In this document: positions 42,197-52,416 of the stretch, piece by piece | Numbering within the stretch: position 1 is the stretch's first letter | How the letters are laid out: every line of letters starts with the position of its first letter | Origin: CAYFNF01 sp964344485 | GTDB taxonomy: Bacteria > Patescibacteriota > Patescibacteriia > UBA9570 > XYC2-FULL-38-9 | Length of the DNA stretch: 64,000 nucleotides | Direction of reading: 5' to 3' | NCBI GenBank assembly: GCA_964344485.1 | Contig: CAYFNF010000005.1 | Location: 58,271 to 122,270 of the forward strand | Notes under the pieces: generated by a model | What the model saw: the letters and a program-made list of their open reading frames with translations, nothing else | The model's database searches: none | What the model was told of the DNA's origin: nothing | Made by a program: the position numbers and the translations under genes

Positions 42197-42210
42197 TTTA
42201 TACATTACAT

Positions 42211-44868
42211 ATGCCAAAGAAGAAATCTGCAAAACCGAAAAAAGCAACGAAAAAGAGTACTGCTGCAAAGAAGAAATCTACAGCGAAAAAGAAAAAAGCG
42301 CCTGCGAAAAAGAAGGTAACAAAGAAAGCTGCGCCAAAAGCAGTGGCCAGAAAGAAAGCGCCTGCGAAAAAGGCCGAAGCAGCCACGCCAGCACCTGAAG
42401 CAACTGCACCGCAAGCCGCGGTAACCACTAACAACATCGGCACTGTTGGTCAGCGTGGAATTGTTGAAGAGATGTCGGACTCCTATATCGACTACGCCAT
42501 GTCGGTTATTGTCACTCGTGCGCTTCCGGATGTTCGAGACGGGTTGAAACCAGTACACCGCCGCATTCTGTACGCGATGTGGAATATCGGACTAAAATCA
42601 ACGGCAAAATTCCGAAAGTCAGCAACCGTAGTCGGTGAAGTGTTAGGTAAATACCATCCGCACGGTGATGCTGCTGTCTATGATTCGTTAGTTCGTCTTG
42701 CGCAAGATTTCTCGATGCGGCATCCGCTGGTTCGTGGTCAAGGTAACTTCGGTTCTATGGACGGAGACTCCGCAGCAGCTATGCGTTATACCGAGTGTAA
42801 GCTGGAAAAAATCTCTGAAGATATCCTTTCAGATCTTGAGAAAGAGACTGTCGACTTTATGCCGAACTATGACGGGGTACACAAGGAGCCAGTTATTCTC
42901 CCGGCAAAGATTCCTCAACTGTTACTCAATGGAACCGTGGGTATTGCTGTTGGTATGGCAACCAGCATCCCACCGCACAACCTCAGCGAGCTCTGCTCTG
43001 CGATTACGTTACTGATTGAAAACCCCGAAGCCAGCATTGATGACATTATGGAGCATGTGAAAGGACCAGACTTCCCTACTGGAGGACAGGTCTTTAACAT
43101 CAAAGATATACAGCATGCATACGCAACCGGCCGCGGACCAGTAGTCACTCGCGGCAAAGCAGAAATTATTGAAGGTTCTCATGGTAGCTTTCAAATAGTC
43201 ATTACTGAAATTCCGTACCTGGTAAATAAAGCAGGCTTGATTGAAAAGATGGCCGACTTAGTGCGCGAGAAAAAACTCGATGGCATTAAAGACATTCGTG
43301 ATGAATCTGATCGAGAAGGGGTGCGTATTGTGATCGACCTGAAAAAAGGGTCGTATCCAAAGAAAGCGCTTAATCGCTTATACAAATTAACTCCGTTGCA
43401 GACCACGTTCCACTTGAATATGCTTGCGCTGGTGAACGGTATTCAACCGCGTGTGTTGACGCTCAAGATGATCCTGGAAGAGTTTATTCAGCATCGGGAA
43501 GAAGTAGTGCGTCGAAGAACACAGTTTGATTTAGAAAAAGCAGAAGAGCGTGCTCATATCTTGGAAGGCTTGGTCATGGCGCTAGAGAAGATTAATGAAG
43601 TAATAAAAACCATCAAGAAGTCCAAGGACCGGGATGATGCAAAGAAAAACTTGATGAAGCGCTTCAAGATGACTGAGCGACAATCAATTGCAATCCTAGA
43701 GATGAAGTTACAAGCACTCGCTAACCTCGAGCGTCTAAAAGTAGAAGAGGAATTAAAGGAAAAGAAACAGCTGATTAAAGATTTGAAGAAGATCCTCTCT
43801 TCACGTAAGAATATCCAAAAAGTTGTTAAGGAGGAGATCGAAAGAGTGCAGGAGCAGTACGGCGAAGATCGCAAAACTGAAGTTGTACCGCATGAAGTTG
43901 GCTCATTCTCTCAAGAGGATCTGATTCCAAAAGAAGACACTATCGTGATGATCACTCGTGACGGGTATATTAAACGTCTTCCGCCGACCACATTTCGAAA
44001 ACAGAAACGAGGTGGCAAAGGAGTGATCGGTCTTACCACAAAAGAAGAAGATTCGGTAAAAGAGATCTTCCAGACAAACACTCACGCTGATCTCTTGTTC
44101 TTCACATCGCTTGGGCGAGTATTCCAACTAAAAGCATATGAAATACCTGCAGCTTCTTCACGAACCGCCAAAGGACAAGCAGTGGTGAACTTCTTGCAGC
44201 TTGGCCCAGAAGAAGAACTACAAGCAACACTGAGTTTGTCGTATCTCGAGAAATACAAATACTTAGTCATGGTCACCAAGCAAGGAACTATCAAAAAAAC
44301 TGAGATGGCGCAATTCACCAAAGTTCGACGGTCTGGTTTGATTGCACTGAAGTTGAAAAAAGGCGATGCGCTACGATGGGTCAAGCCATCCACTGGAGAA
44401 GATCAAATTGTGCTGATCTCAGACAACGGGCAAGCGATTCGCTTTAAAGAAGATGATGTGAGGCCGATGGGAAGGACTGCTGCTGGCGTGCGAGGATTGA
44501 AATTAAAAGAAGAAGGAGAAATTGTTGGCATGGGCATTGTACCGGATAACGGCAAAGAGCAGGAGCTGTTCGTGATTATGGATAACGGTTATGGAAAGCG
44601 CACCCCGTTAAGCCAGTATAAAGTACAAAAGCGTGGCGGTTCAGGAGTTAAGACAGCAAACATTACAGATAAGACAGGCTCTATTAACACCGGCTTTATT
44701 ATCAAGCCGAAGCACCAAGAACGAGACCTCATTATTATCTCAGATAAAGGGCAGGTTATTCGTTGCCCACTACAGTCTGTTTCAACGTTGAGCCGGGCGA
44801 CACAAGGAGTGCGCTTAATGAGCTTCAAAGCCAAAGGAGACACTGTGGCGTCTGTCACCATGATTTAA
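42211..44868 (+). CDS. gyrA: DNA gyrase subunit A with histone-H1-like N-terminal tail
   Basis: 885 residues. Residues 1-55 are a Lys/Ala/Pro tail made of AKKK and PAKK repeats, followed by an Ala/Thr linker. The core starts near DSYIDYAMSVIVTRALPDVR, with the quinolone-region motif HPHGDAAVYDSLVRLAQ and the catalytic Tyr in AAMRYTECKL. The C-terminal beta-pinwheel carries the GyrA box KQKRGGKG, which argues for GyrA rather than ParC. Gyrase introduces negative supercoils using GyrB, which is not in this window. Standard GyrA lacks such a basic tail. Ends at a shared terminator. Confidence 0.97.
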   Translation: MPKKKSAKPKKATKKSTAAKKKSTAKKKKAPAKKKVTKKAAPKAVARKKAPAKKAEAATPAPEATAPQAAVTTNNIGTVGQRGIVEEMSDSYIDYAMSVIVTRALPDVRDGLKPVHRRILYAMWNIGLKSTAKFRKSATVVGEVLGKYHPHGDAAVYDSLVRLAQDFSMRHPLVRGQGNFGSMDGDSAAAMRYTECKLEKISEDILSDLEKETVDFMPNYDGVHKEPVILPAKIPQLLLNGTVGIAVGMATSIPPHNLSELCSAITLLIENPEASIDDIMEHVKGPDFPTGGQVFNIKDIQHAYATGRGPVVTRGKAEIIEGSHGSFQIVITEIPYLVNKAGLIEKMADLVREKKLDGIKDIRDESDREGVRIVIDLKKGSYPKKALNRLYKLTPLQTTFHLNMLALVNGIQPRVLTLKMILEEFIQHREEVVRRRTQFDLEKAEERAHILEGLVMALEKINEVIKTIKKSKDRDDAKKNLMKRFKMTERQSIAILEMKLQALANLERLKVEEELKEKKQLIKDLKKILSSRKNIQKVVKEEIERVQEQYGEDRKTEVVPHEVGSFSQEDLIPKEDTIVMITRDGYIKRLPPTTFRKQKRGGKGVIGLTTKEEDSVKEIFQTNTHADLLFFTSLGRVFQLKAYEIPAASSRTAKGQAVVNFLQLGPEEELQATLSLSYLEKYKYLVMVTKQGTIKKTEMAQFTKVRRSGLIALKLKKGDALRWVKPSTGEDQIVLISDNGQAIRFKEDDVRPMGRTAAGVRGLKLKEEGEIVGMGIVPDNGKEQELFVIMDNGYGKRTPLSQYKVQKRGGSGVKTANITDKTGSINTGFIIKPKHQERDLIIISDKGQVIRCPLQSVSTLSRATQGVRLMSFKAKGDTVASVTMI

Positions 44869-44890
44869 ACATTGCATATCATTGCATACA

Positions 44891-44918
44891 AAAAACCGGT
44901 GCGCTGACACCGGTTTTT
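44891..44918. terminator. bidirectional terminator after gyrA
   Basis: AAAAACCGGTG, 6-base loop, CACCGGTTTTT. It serves gyrA and the convergent surface-protein operon. Confidence 0.85.
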
Positions 44919-44926
44919 AAATAGTA

Positions 44927-45733
44927 TTACTCTTCCTTGTCTGGTTTTGTTGAAGCGCCATGCAGATGTTCTGATCGTTCTCCGGCTTCTACTATCTCTT
45001 CCATCTCTTGCTCGTTGGTGACGGGTACTACCTCATCTTCTTTTTCTGCAATGGGCGGTGCTGTATACTTCTCTGTTTTGCGTCGTTCGTAGAGGAACTG
45101 AATATTGATGACGATGAGCAGTAGAATTATTCCTAAGCCGATGACCAGAACAGTAATCCATGTGGTGTTGCTAATAGAGTCTCGGCTAAATACTACGAAC
45201 TCTGCAATCTTCACTTCATCAGATTGCACGCTTTTATACTCGGTTTGGATGTATGCAGCGTGGCTACCAGCTGGGACAGTGCTAATATCCAGCGCAATCT
45301 CCCAAGCGCCCTGATCGTCTGCGCGCCCCATTAGTACAATCGGCTCAGATCGCACAGTGAGTGTCACTGATGTCCCTGGTTTTGTTGACCCAGAGAAGTA
45401 GATAACTGTGGTCTGATCCTGATGGCCTAAGAACCCTGGAATTGGCTCTAAGCCGATAGTGCGCTGACGTGATAACAGGTAGTTCCCGTGCTCATCTGGC
45501 GTCACTGGAGTTTGCGAAACCGTACTGTCTGCTGCCTGGCTTTGATACATCGGAATAATAGTCAGCGATGTGCCATTGTCTGTATTCAGCTCTTCCTTTA
45601 TTTCTTGTGCTTGTTCAGATGTCACCTCTGCCTCCGCAGCTGCTGCTGGACCAACACCCGCAAATACGAACGCTACACTCATTGTCAGGAGGATGCTTGT
45701 ATGAAATTGTAGTTTATTTCTGTTTCCCTTCAT
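44927..45733 (-). CDS. surface protein with Ig-like domain and C-terminal membrane anchor
   Basis: 268 residues from ATG 45733, chosen because GGAG precedes it and it lies just past the upstream stop; ATG 45769 would overlap that gene by 32 bases. A signal peptide (SILLTMSVAFVFAGVGPAAA) leads to an acidic linker. A beta-sandwich domain (VIYFSGSTKPGTSVTLTVRS) and the ISNTTW motif precede a transmembrane helix (VLVIGLGIILLLIVINI) and an acidic cytoplasmic tail. This C-terminal module is clearly paralogous to the end of the giant protein encoded just upstream, so the two form an operon of related anchors. Confidence 0.85.
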   Translation of the reverse strand: MKGNRNKLQFHTSILLTMSVAFVFAGVGPAAAAEAEVTSEQAQEIKEELNTDNGTSLTIIPMYQSQAADSTVSQTPVTPDEHGNYLLSRQRTIGLEPIPGFLGHQDQTTVIYFSGSTKPGTSVTLTVRSEPIVLMGRADDQGAWEIALDISTVPAGSHAAYIQTEYKSVQSDEVKIAEFVVFSRDSISNTTWITVLVIGLGIILLLIVINIQFLYERRKTEKYTAPPIAEKEDEVVPVTNEQEMEEIVEAGERSEHLHGASTKPDKEE

Positions 45734-45737
45734 ACGT

Positions 45738-46647
45738 TTATACTCCAAGCGGGTTATGCGAGTCTTCATCGCTCTCAGTGTCGGCCTCTGGAGAGGTCGG
45801 TTCGTTGTCGGTTACGCTCTGCGGTTCTTCTTTTTGAACAGGCTCTTTATCAGTTGCCGGAGCATCTTCTTTCTTCTCTACTTTATCTTCTATAGTATTA
45901 GCCTCTTTTTTATCGCTGCTTGCTGCTGAATGTCGCCGTGATACCTGCAATCCGAATACTACAATCAACACCAGCATAATAATTCCAGCATTAATGATGA
46001 ACATCCACGTGGTATTGCTGAGTCGCGTCTCTTCCACTACTACGAATCGGGCGATCTGCGCTTGATCGGATGATACTCCTTGAGCTTCCGTCTGTAAGTA
46101 CGCAGTATGCTCACCTTCATCTAATGCTTCAACAGAGATCAGCATGGTCCATTCGCCCGTCTCGTCTGCACGCGCAACTTTTACTAATGGGGAAGAGTGC
46201 ACTGTAACTGCGGCAGTTGCGTATGGGTCTGATGAACCGCTTAATTTTATCCACTGAATCTTGTTATTCACGAATAGAGAAGGAAGGAAGTCATACGTCG
46301 GTAACCCACTAATTGACGTTCTGGTCACTACGAATCGCCCTTGTGCATCTTTCTGAAGCGTGGTTTCTCCGTCTTTGGTTTCTACTGCATCAATAGTATC
46401 TGTAGCCTCGTTCTGTTCATTTAGCTCTTCCTGCTTCTCTTCGACCTCTTCAGGATCAGTGATTGGAATAGTATATTCCTCTGGAACATCGTCATCTGAC
46501 AATCCATAAGTCTTACCGTCTTTATCACCATGTAATGGGCCGTTCTTCACGACTTCTTCGACGTCTTCATCATCGACTATCACTACCCAGTCATCGTCTG
46601 TGACTGTATCATCTGTGGTGGTATCATCGGTGGTTGTGTCGTCTGTC
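45738..46647 (-). CDS. C-terminal part of giant beta-helix surface protein
   Basis: About 302 codons downstream of a 100-N gap; continues the gene that starts at 52071. It begins in a TDDT repeat array, then an acidic linker, an Ig-like domain (IKLSGSSDPYATAAVTVHSS), the LSNTTW motif, one transmembrane helix (IINAGIIMLVLIVVFGLQV) and a Glu/Lys/Asp-rich cytoplasmic tail. The module matches the C-terminal half of the protein at 44927-45733. It should hold the giant protein in the membrane with its bulk outside. Confidence 0.8.
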
Positions 46648-46901
46648 NNNNNNNNNNNNNNNNNNNNNNNNNNNNNNNNNNNNNNNNNNNNNNNNNNNNN
46701 NNNNNNNNNNNNNNNNNNNNNNNNNNNNNNNNNNNNNNNNNNNNNNNTCAGTAGTAGTGTCATCAGTGACAGTATCGTCTGTGACTGTATCATCTGTGGT
46801 GGTATCATCGGTGGTTGTGTCGTCTGTCGTAGTATCGTCAGTAGTAGTGTCATCAGTGACAGTATCGTCTGTGACTGTATCATCTGTGGTGGCTGGAGGT
46901 G
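46597..46901 (-). repeat. 90-bp tandem DNA repeat encoding TDDT array
   Basis: The stretch 46748-46837 repeats from 46838 onward, giving a 90-base unit (30 codons, six 5-residue TxxDD-type blocks). The sequence left of the gap (46597-46647) equals part of the same unit, so the 100-N gap lies inside the array and copy number is unknown. Confidence 0.85.
46648..46747. other. assembly gap (100 N) in the TDDT repeat
   Basis: A fixed-length run of 100 N inside a near-identical tandem repeat, as expected when short reads cannot resolve copy number. Confidence 0.95.
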
Positions 46902-49900
46902 TCGTAACACTCTGTGGAGTATACACGGTGTACGAAATAGGGACGTATGCGCGCTGGCCAATATTGTCTTCGGAATATGCGGTATACGTATGTGCTTCAG
47001 AAGTGTCCAACGGAATGGTAGCCATGCCGGTTTCAGAGTCTAGAACCACATGAGCGACTAGCTCGCCATCTTCTAACATATAGAAGTGGTTGTTTGGCCC
47101 GCCTGTGACTACAACGTATGCGTCTTGTCCTTTCACATACTGTTGTTGGAACTGTGCAAGCGGCTTCACTGGCTTGTACCAGAACTTTGCTTTATAGTCC
47201 ACAATCGGCTCGGTCACGCGATCGCCTGTATTAGGGTCTGTGAATGTAACTCGAATTCGATGATCTCCTTTTGAATACGCAGTTGTTGATAGTGTATATT
47301 CCCATCCCACATCTGAGACCCAAGTAGCTTCACCAGCTTTTACTCCGTCTACATAGATAGTTGCGGTCGAACCTTTTGGCCCTAGCCCAGCTAACGTCAC
47401 TTGGCCTGTTATGACGAGCCGTTTATTAAACGCTGTGTTATTTGAATCTAAGTTGAGGACGGTTGTTGCATCCGGTGCAGTTAGTGTCATAGGGTGTACT
47501 ACTGGCGCGCTCAATACCCCATTCTTCTTAGAGTGGAACAACACGTAATAATCGCCTGGTGGTGGCGCAAATGGTAATGAACAGTTCTTCTCACCTACAG
47601 GTATGCTACATGAAACTACGATAGTTCCATTGTTTGCGTTCTGTATTTTGATTAATCCACCTTCATTATCAGCTAACGGCCCTCCGTACACCTTGTCCAT
47701 TAATCTTGTTTGTACAGAAAACTCTCCAGTAAGTGAGGTGATTTTCTCTGGCGCTTCTCGCGTCTTCTTGATTGTTACTAGCTTGGTCTGATCAGAGACC
47801 TTATTCTTTCGCGTGGCCATGCGTGCGCGCGCATAGGTCTTGTACTTCTTGTTCTTCTTGATCTTCGCATCTGCGTATTTCTGCTGCACTTTATAGTTAG
47901 ATACTCGTTTCCACGCTCCTAGCTCTTTCACGACATTCTGCTTGTCTTTTAGGATGAACCGCACTTCATAAGAATTATTCACTTCACGTAGCTTCACTGT
48001 GGTCTCTCCTGGCGCCACGTACGTTACCTCGCTTGGGTCGAAGACACGCTGTCCGTTCACAATGGTGTATGAGCTACTGATATCAGGTGTATCGTCAGCT
48101 TGTTGCGTACCTTCCTCCTCCTGTTCCTCTTCTTCTTGTTCTTCTTCCTCCTGCTCTTCCTCTTGAGTAGAGTCAGTTAATGTAACGTTATACGTTGCAT
48201 ATGTAGTTGGATTTTTCACACCCTCTAACGTTGCGCGCATCTCTTGCACACCCGCGGTTGATGGATTCTTCACGCCTGTGAGAGTAAAGGTGTAGGTTCC
48301 TGGGTTCAATGGAGCATTAATAGTCAACAGCGCAACTTTCGTATCTTGAGATGCTGCGAATGTTGCAGGGCCTTCAGTCAAAGTTGCACCTGAAAAGTCA
48401 GTATCTTGAATCTCTCCAGACACTTCAAAGTAGAGTTTCAATATCTCTCCTGCTGCAATTTTTCTCTGACCAAACTGAATCGTCGCTGAATAGGTTGCTG
48501 TTTCACCAACTTCAAGAGAGGAGAGTGATGCAGTTGAAATAGCGATAGTTTCTGGGCCAGTGTATGTCGCCCACTCAGAAGAATTATTCTTTGCATCAAT
48601 TGCTTGTGCGTTGATTCGAGACAGTACTGCTTGTGATTCCACGTCTCCGGCAATATTCAGTCCGCCCACTTTCCATAATCCATTAGAATCAACAGCCGCT
48701 CCACCAATAAAGACTCCATCATCATAGACTTCAACAAGTCCACCAACTGGCGCACGAGATCCGGATACTGACGTTGATGTCACTCGCGTTACTAGTGGTT
48801 TCATAATACTCCCATTCGCTCCTTCTGCGAGTTTAACTGGTTTATACGCATCACCTGTGGTGATTGTATTGTGCATCAAGTGTACGAATTTTGTATTTGG
48901 ACCTTGAATCTGAATACCGTGCTCTCCATTTCCTGTAATAGTATTTATAAAACTCGCTTCTAAGCCACCGATAGTAATACTCTGTGCCCCATTGTTTACT
49001 AAGACTCCGTGCTGAGTGTTATTCTCCACAGTATTGCCGCGTATCACATGATCGCTACCGCCATATACGAGCAATCCAACCTGGGAATTATTATGTATAT
49101 TATTATTCGTTACCGTAACTCCTGCTCCGTTAAGAGTGAGTCCTACCTGACCACTATATCCAATTTTATTATTGTTGACGGTCTGCGGTCCTTTATTAAC
49201 AGAGATGCCATTTGTCCCGTTTCCGTTCTGAGTACCGTCACTATACTGTCCAATAAAATTGCCTGCGATGGAGTTGCTTGTGCCAGCATCATTTGTAATT
49301 TGAATACCGATCAACGTATTACCTCCGATATAATTTGCCTCTGCTAATTTAGCGCTTCCAACGATAGTATTAGCTGAGTTTTGAGATATCACTATTCCAT
49401 TCTTATTCCCGGTCACGCTTTGAGCTGGGTTTGCTGTCTGCCCAATATGGTTCCCACGAATCGTGGTTCCGAGTGATCCGTGACTTAAGATAATTCCAAA
49501 TGAATCTCCACCGTAAATCGTGTTGTTATTGATCTGCCAGTTATCACTGTTACCAATAGCGACGTTGTCATTATGACCGTAGATAGTATTTCCAGCGATG
49601 TTTCCAGTGCGTCCAGCATTCAAATCTACATCAAGTATCTGAACTCCGGACTGCATGCCAGCTGCTTGCTGAGCTCCGTTATCATTAATAGTATTCTGAG
49701 TTATCTGAACGTTTGCGTCATTCACACCGGACCCTTGAATAAATACTCCAATTCGTCCTTGATCTGCAATAGTGTTTGATGAAATAGTGGTCGTTCCAGT
49801 ATGTGTCGATGTAACCCCGTCTACAAATACTCCGTTCACAGTATTATTTCCAATGACGCTGTTCCCAACTAACGCAGAACGTGCCAAGACCACCCCATTC

Positions 49901-52071
49901 CCACCATTTCCTGCTGCAGTGGTTTTATCTGCATGATATCCAATATAATTTCCCTTAATCTGATTCCCGCCACCTGCTTCTTTGCCAATGACAATGCCGT
50001 CTCCGGTATTTCCTGAAATATAATTCTCTTCTCCTGCAGTTACGGCACCAATAATATTATTTGATGCTTTTTGTACCAACACCATGCCAACTGCATTCGC
50101 CCCGACGTTACCTGACCGATCTACACCAATAGCGTTGCCAGATATTTGATTTGCGGTAACGCTTCCTGTCTCATTATCAAGCCGAATTCCTGCGCCCACG
50201 TTGTTCGTGATGATGTTTCTGGCTATATCAGAGTTATTTACTTTTAACAGAAGCATCCCGTGCGCACCAGCTCCATCAATAGTGTTCTTTGTAATTGCTC
50301 CATTCGTACCTTCTTGAATCACCACATTCGACTTCTCTCCAGAAGCTGCGGTTCCGTTTCCTGAAATCGTATTGTTATCTATAGTTAGACCGTTGTTATT
50401 TGAGAATCCTTTCACTCCAACATTGGCATTAGTAGAAATGGTATTGTTTTGAACCGTGCTGCTGTTCGGGGACGCTTGCACTAACACTCCATTCGTACCA
50501 TTCGAGGAAATAGTATTCAGGGTCGCGCTGTCTTTTCCAATCCGCACCACTGACTGCATGGAATAGACACCGTTCCTTGTGTTGTTGCTTATAGTAGACC
50601 CCACTATCTCACCAGAGCCTTGTTGAAGATAGACTCCATCTATCGTATTGCCTGAAATATTTGACGCTTGAATGCTGGCTCCGGTTGAGTCTTGCACTCG
50701 TATACCTTCTCCACCATTCTGCTGCACTGTAGCGTATGCTACTGTAATATCATTTGATAAGCCGCCAATAAATATCCCTGCTTGTGTATTACTATTAATC
50801 GTAGGTCCGACTTGTTTTCCTGCATCACCGATATAGTTTGTACTCGATCCATTGCCAACTTGGACACCTTTCTCTGTGTTCCCAACAATATTCATGGCCA
50901 GTAATTTGTTGCCTGTTGCGCCATTGTCTATCATCACTCCATTTGCACCTGCATTCTTCACTACGATTGAATTCTGTTGTGCAGAACCATCACCACCAAT
51001 AGTATTGTTATCTCCTGTGACCACAACGCCATTATTCGTAATTGGCATTGCTTGACTGGTCTGCGGATCCTCTCCAATGCTACCAGAGTGAATAATATTT
51101 GAATCTCCTTCAACGAGCATACCTACGGCAGCATCTCCTATTACAAATCTAGATATGGTATTTCCATCTCCTTGAATCTTCATTCCTTGATTGATGGTAT
51201 TAGCTACTGGCCCGACTCCTGGCTGGATGCCAATTGGTGTTCTCAGAATAGTATTATTACTTGCGTTTGGCCCAATAGAGATCGGCGCTGAGACATTTCC
51301 ATAAAAGAAGACTCGATCCTTATCCTGCGGCCCTCCGATCTGTACATTTGAACCTGTGTCAATAAGAATCCCAACCTGACAGTCTTTAAATGCTAAAGAC
51401 TGAATGCGTGAGCCGTTCCCGTTTACTATCATAATTGGATTGCTGCCAGCTGCGGTCCCGTCGAGTGTTAAAAAACCAGCGGTGTCGTTCACCATCTGGA
51501 TAGTCACATTGCTTGGAATAGTAGGCAGTGATGCTCCAAGGTTGACAGTTCCTGTAACATTGAGTCGGATGATGCCCACATCACTTGGTCCAACCACGCT
51601 GTTCAACTGAGTAATAGCCCAGCGCAGAGAATTCGCTCCACCATCATTAGTATTAGTCACAACTCGTTGATGCGTCGCAGCATACGCTGGTTCAACCTGG
51701 CTTGCTGGAAAGATTAAATTCGTCACACTAATCACCACTGCCATTGCAGTAACTGCCACCAACAGCGAAGTAGAAGAGAACACTCGCGCTTTGGTTTTAT
51801 AATCTACGTGTTCAATAAAAGAGGACTGCCAGGTCCCTTCAGTGTTCTGACTATTTACTAAAGAAAAGCTCTTCGTAGGATGTGAGAATAGAATGTGATA
51901 TGACCGATGCAAAGCGAACGCTAAATAGTAACACATGAGTTTGGCCTGTATCACAAGCCGTTTCATGAAGCTAGGTCGTTTACGTATCAGTGTGTGTTCG
52001 TGTTGTTGAATGATTTTCTTCATGATTGAGCAATCTAGGCCTTTACATTTTTTATCAATCGACGGATCCAT
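46748..52071 (-). CDS. giant right-handed beta-helix surface protein, N-terminal part
   Basis: About 1775 codons before the gap; with the C-terminal part the protein exceeds 2000 residues. A 95-residue basic cytoplasmic lead is followed by an export segment (LLVAVTAMAVVISVTNLIF) ending EPAYA-AT. Next is NDGGANSLRWAI, typical of secreted parallel beta-helix proteins, then over 30 NTI/NTISGN-type coils (for example GNTIDGVYLQQGSGEIVGS). After the helix come Ig-like domains, a Glu-rich linker (EEEQEEEEQEEEE), more beta domains and the TDDT array. Likely an adhesin or polysaccharide-binding stalk. The start lacks an SD; an upstream in-frame mini-ORF has one. Confidence 0.85.
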
Positions 52072-52083
52072 ATCAGCGCAACG

Positions 52084-52122
52084 CTATTCATTTAGGTGTG
52101 TTAAACAAACAAAAAACACCAT
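52084..52122 (-). CDS. 12-codon mini-ORF in the leader of the giant gene
   Basis: MVFFVCLTHLNE followed by TAG, preceded by the very strong SD GAGGAGG at ideal spacing. It is in the same frame as the giant gene and ends 12 bases before ATG 52071, with only RCAD codons between. It may be a leader peptide, or the original start of the giant gene interrupted by an in-frame TAG. Confidence 0.5.
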   Translation of the reverse strand: MVFFVCLTHLNE

Positions 52123-52232
52123 TAATTTCCTCCTCTTGCGTGCTGTAAATAATGAGGAATAATCAGGTGTGTATCGCATGTATATTCAATACCAGCCATA
52201 TTAATCTGTTGTTTTTTGTTTTTGTGTTTTTT

Positions 52233-52256
52233 GTGAAGCCGGGATCCGGCTTTCAC
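52233..52256 (-). promoter_or_regulatory. 5'-end hairpin of the giant-gene mRNA
   Basis: GTGAAAGCCGG pairs with CCGGCTTCAC with one bulge, starting almost exactly at the predicted transcription start, followed by about 25 bases of only A and C. No T-run follows, so it is not a terminator; an mRNA-stabilising 5' hairpin is likely. Confidence 0.5.
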
Positions 52257-52263
52257 TAAAATA

Positions 52264-52292
52264 ATAATAGCATAATTACGTTTTATTGTCAA
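52264..52292 (-). promoter_or_regulatory. promoter of the giant surface-protein operon
   Basis: Minus strand TTGACA, 17 bases, TATTAT; leader of about 185 bases to ATG 52071. Confidence 0.8.
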
Positions 52293-52317
52293 TTATCATT
52301 CCTTCGCTAATATTAGC

Positions 52318-52373
52318 TAAAAAATTGTTGCTGAAGCAACTCTGATTCCACCAAAAAAAGCGCTTCTCTCGCT
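52318..52373 (-). terminator. two tandem terminators after tpiA
   Basis: First AGCG/CGCT hairpin (52359-52373) then seven T; second GTTGC-TTCA-type loop-GCAAC (52327-52340) then AATTTTTT. Both on the minus strand before the giant-gene promoter. Confidence 0.7.
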
Positions 52374-52398
52374 TTATTATACGTATTATGCTATAATA

Positions 52399-52416
52399 TT
52401 CGCTAATATTAGCGAA
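52399..52416. repeat. 18-base palindrome, second copy nearby
   Basis: TTCGCTAATATTAGCGAA is a perfect palindrome overlapping the tpiA stop. TTCGCTAATATTAGC recurs at 52303-52317, and GCTAATATTAG at 5101. It may be a protein-binding site. Confidence 0.5.

Noticed and set aside
46597..46901. CRISPR array suspected from tandem repeats
   Set aside because: Repeats are contiguous, in frame and encode TDDT units, with no spacers and no cas genes.
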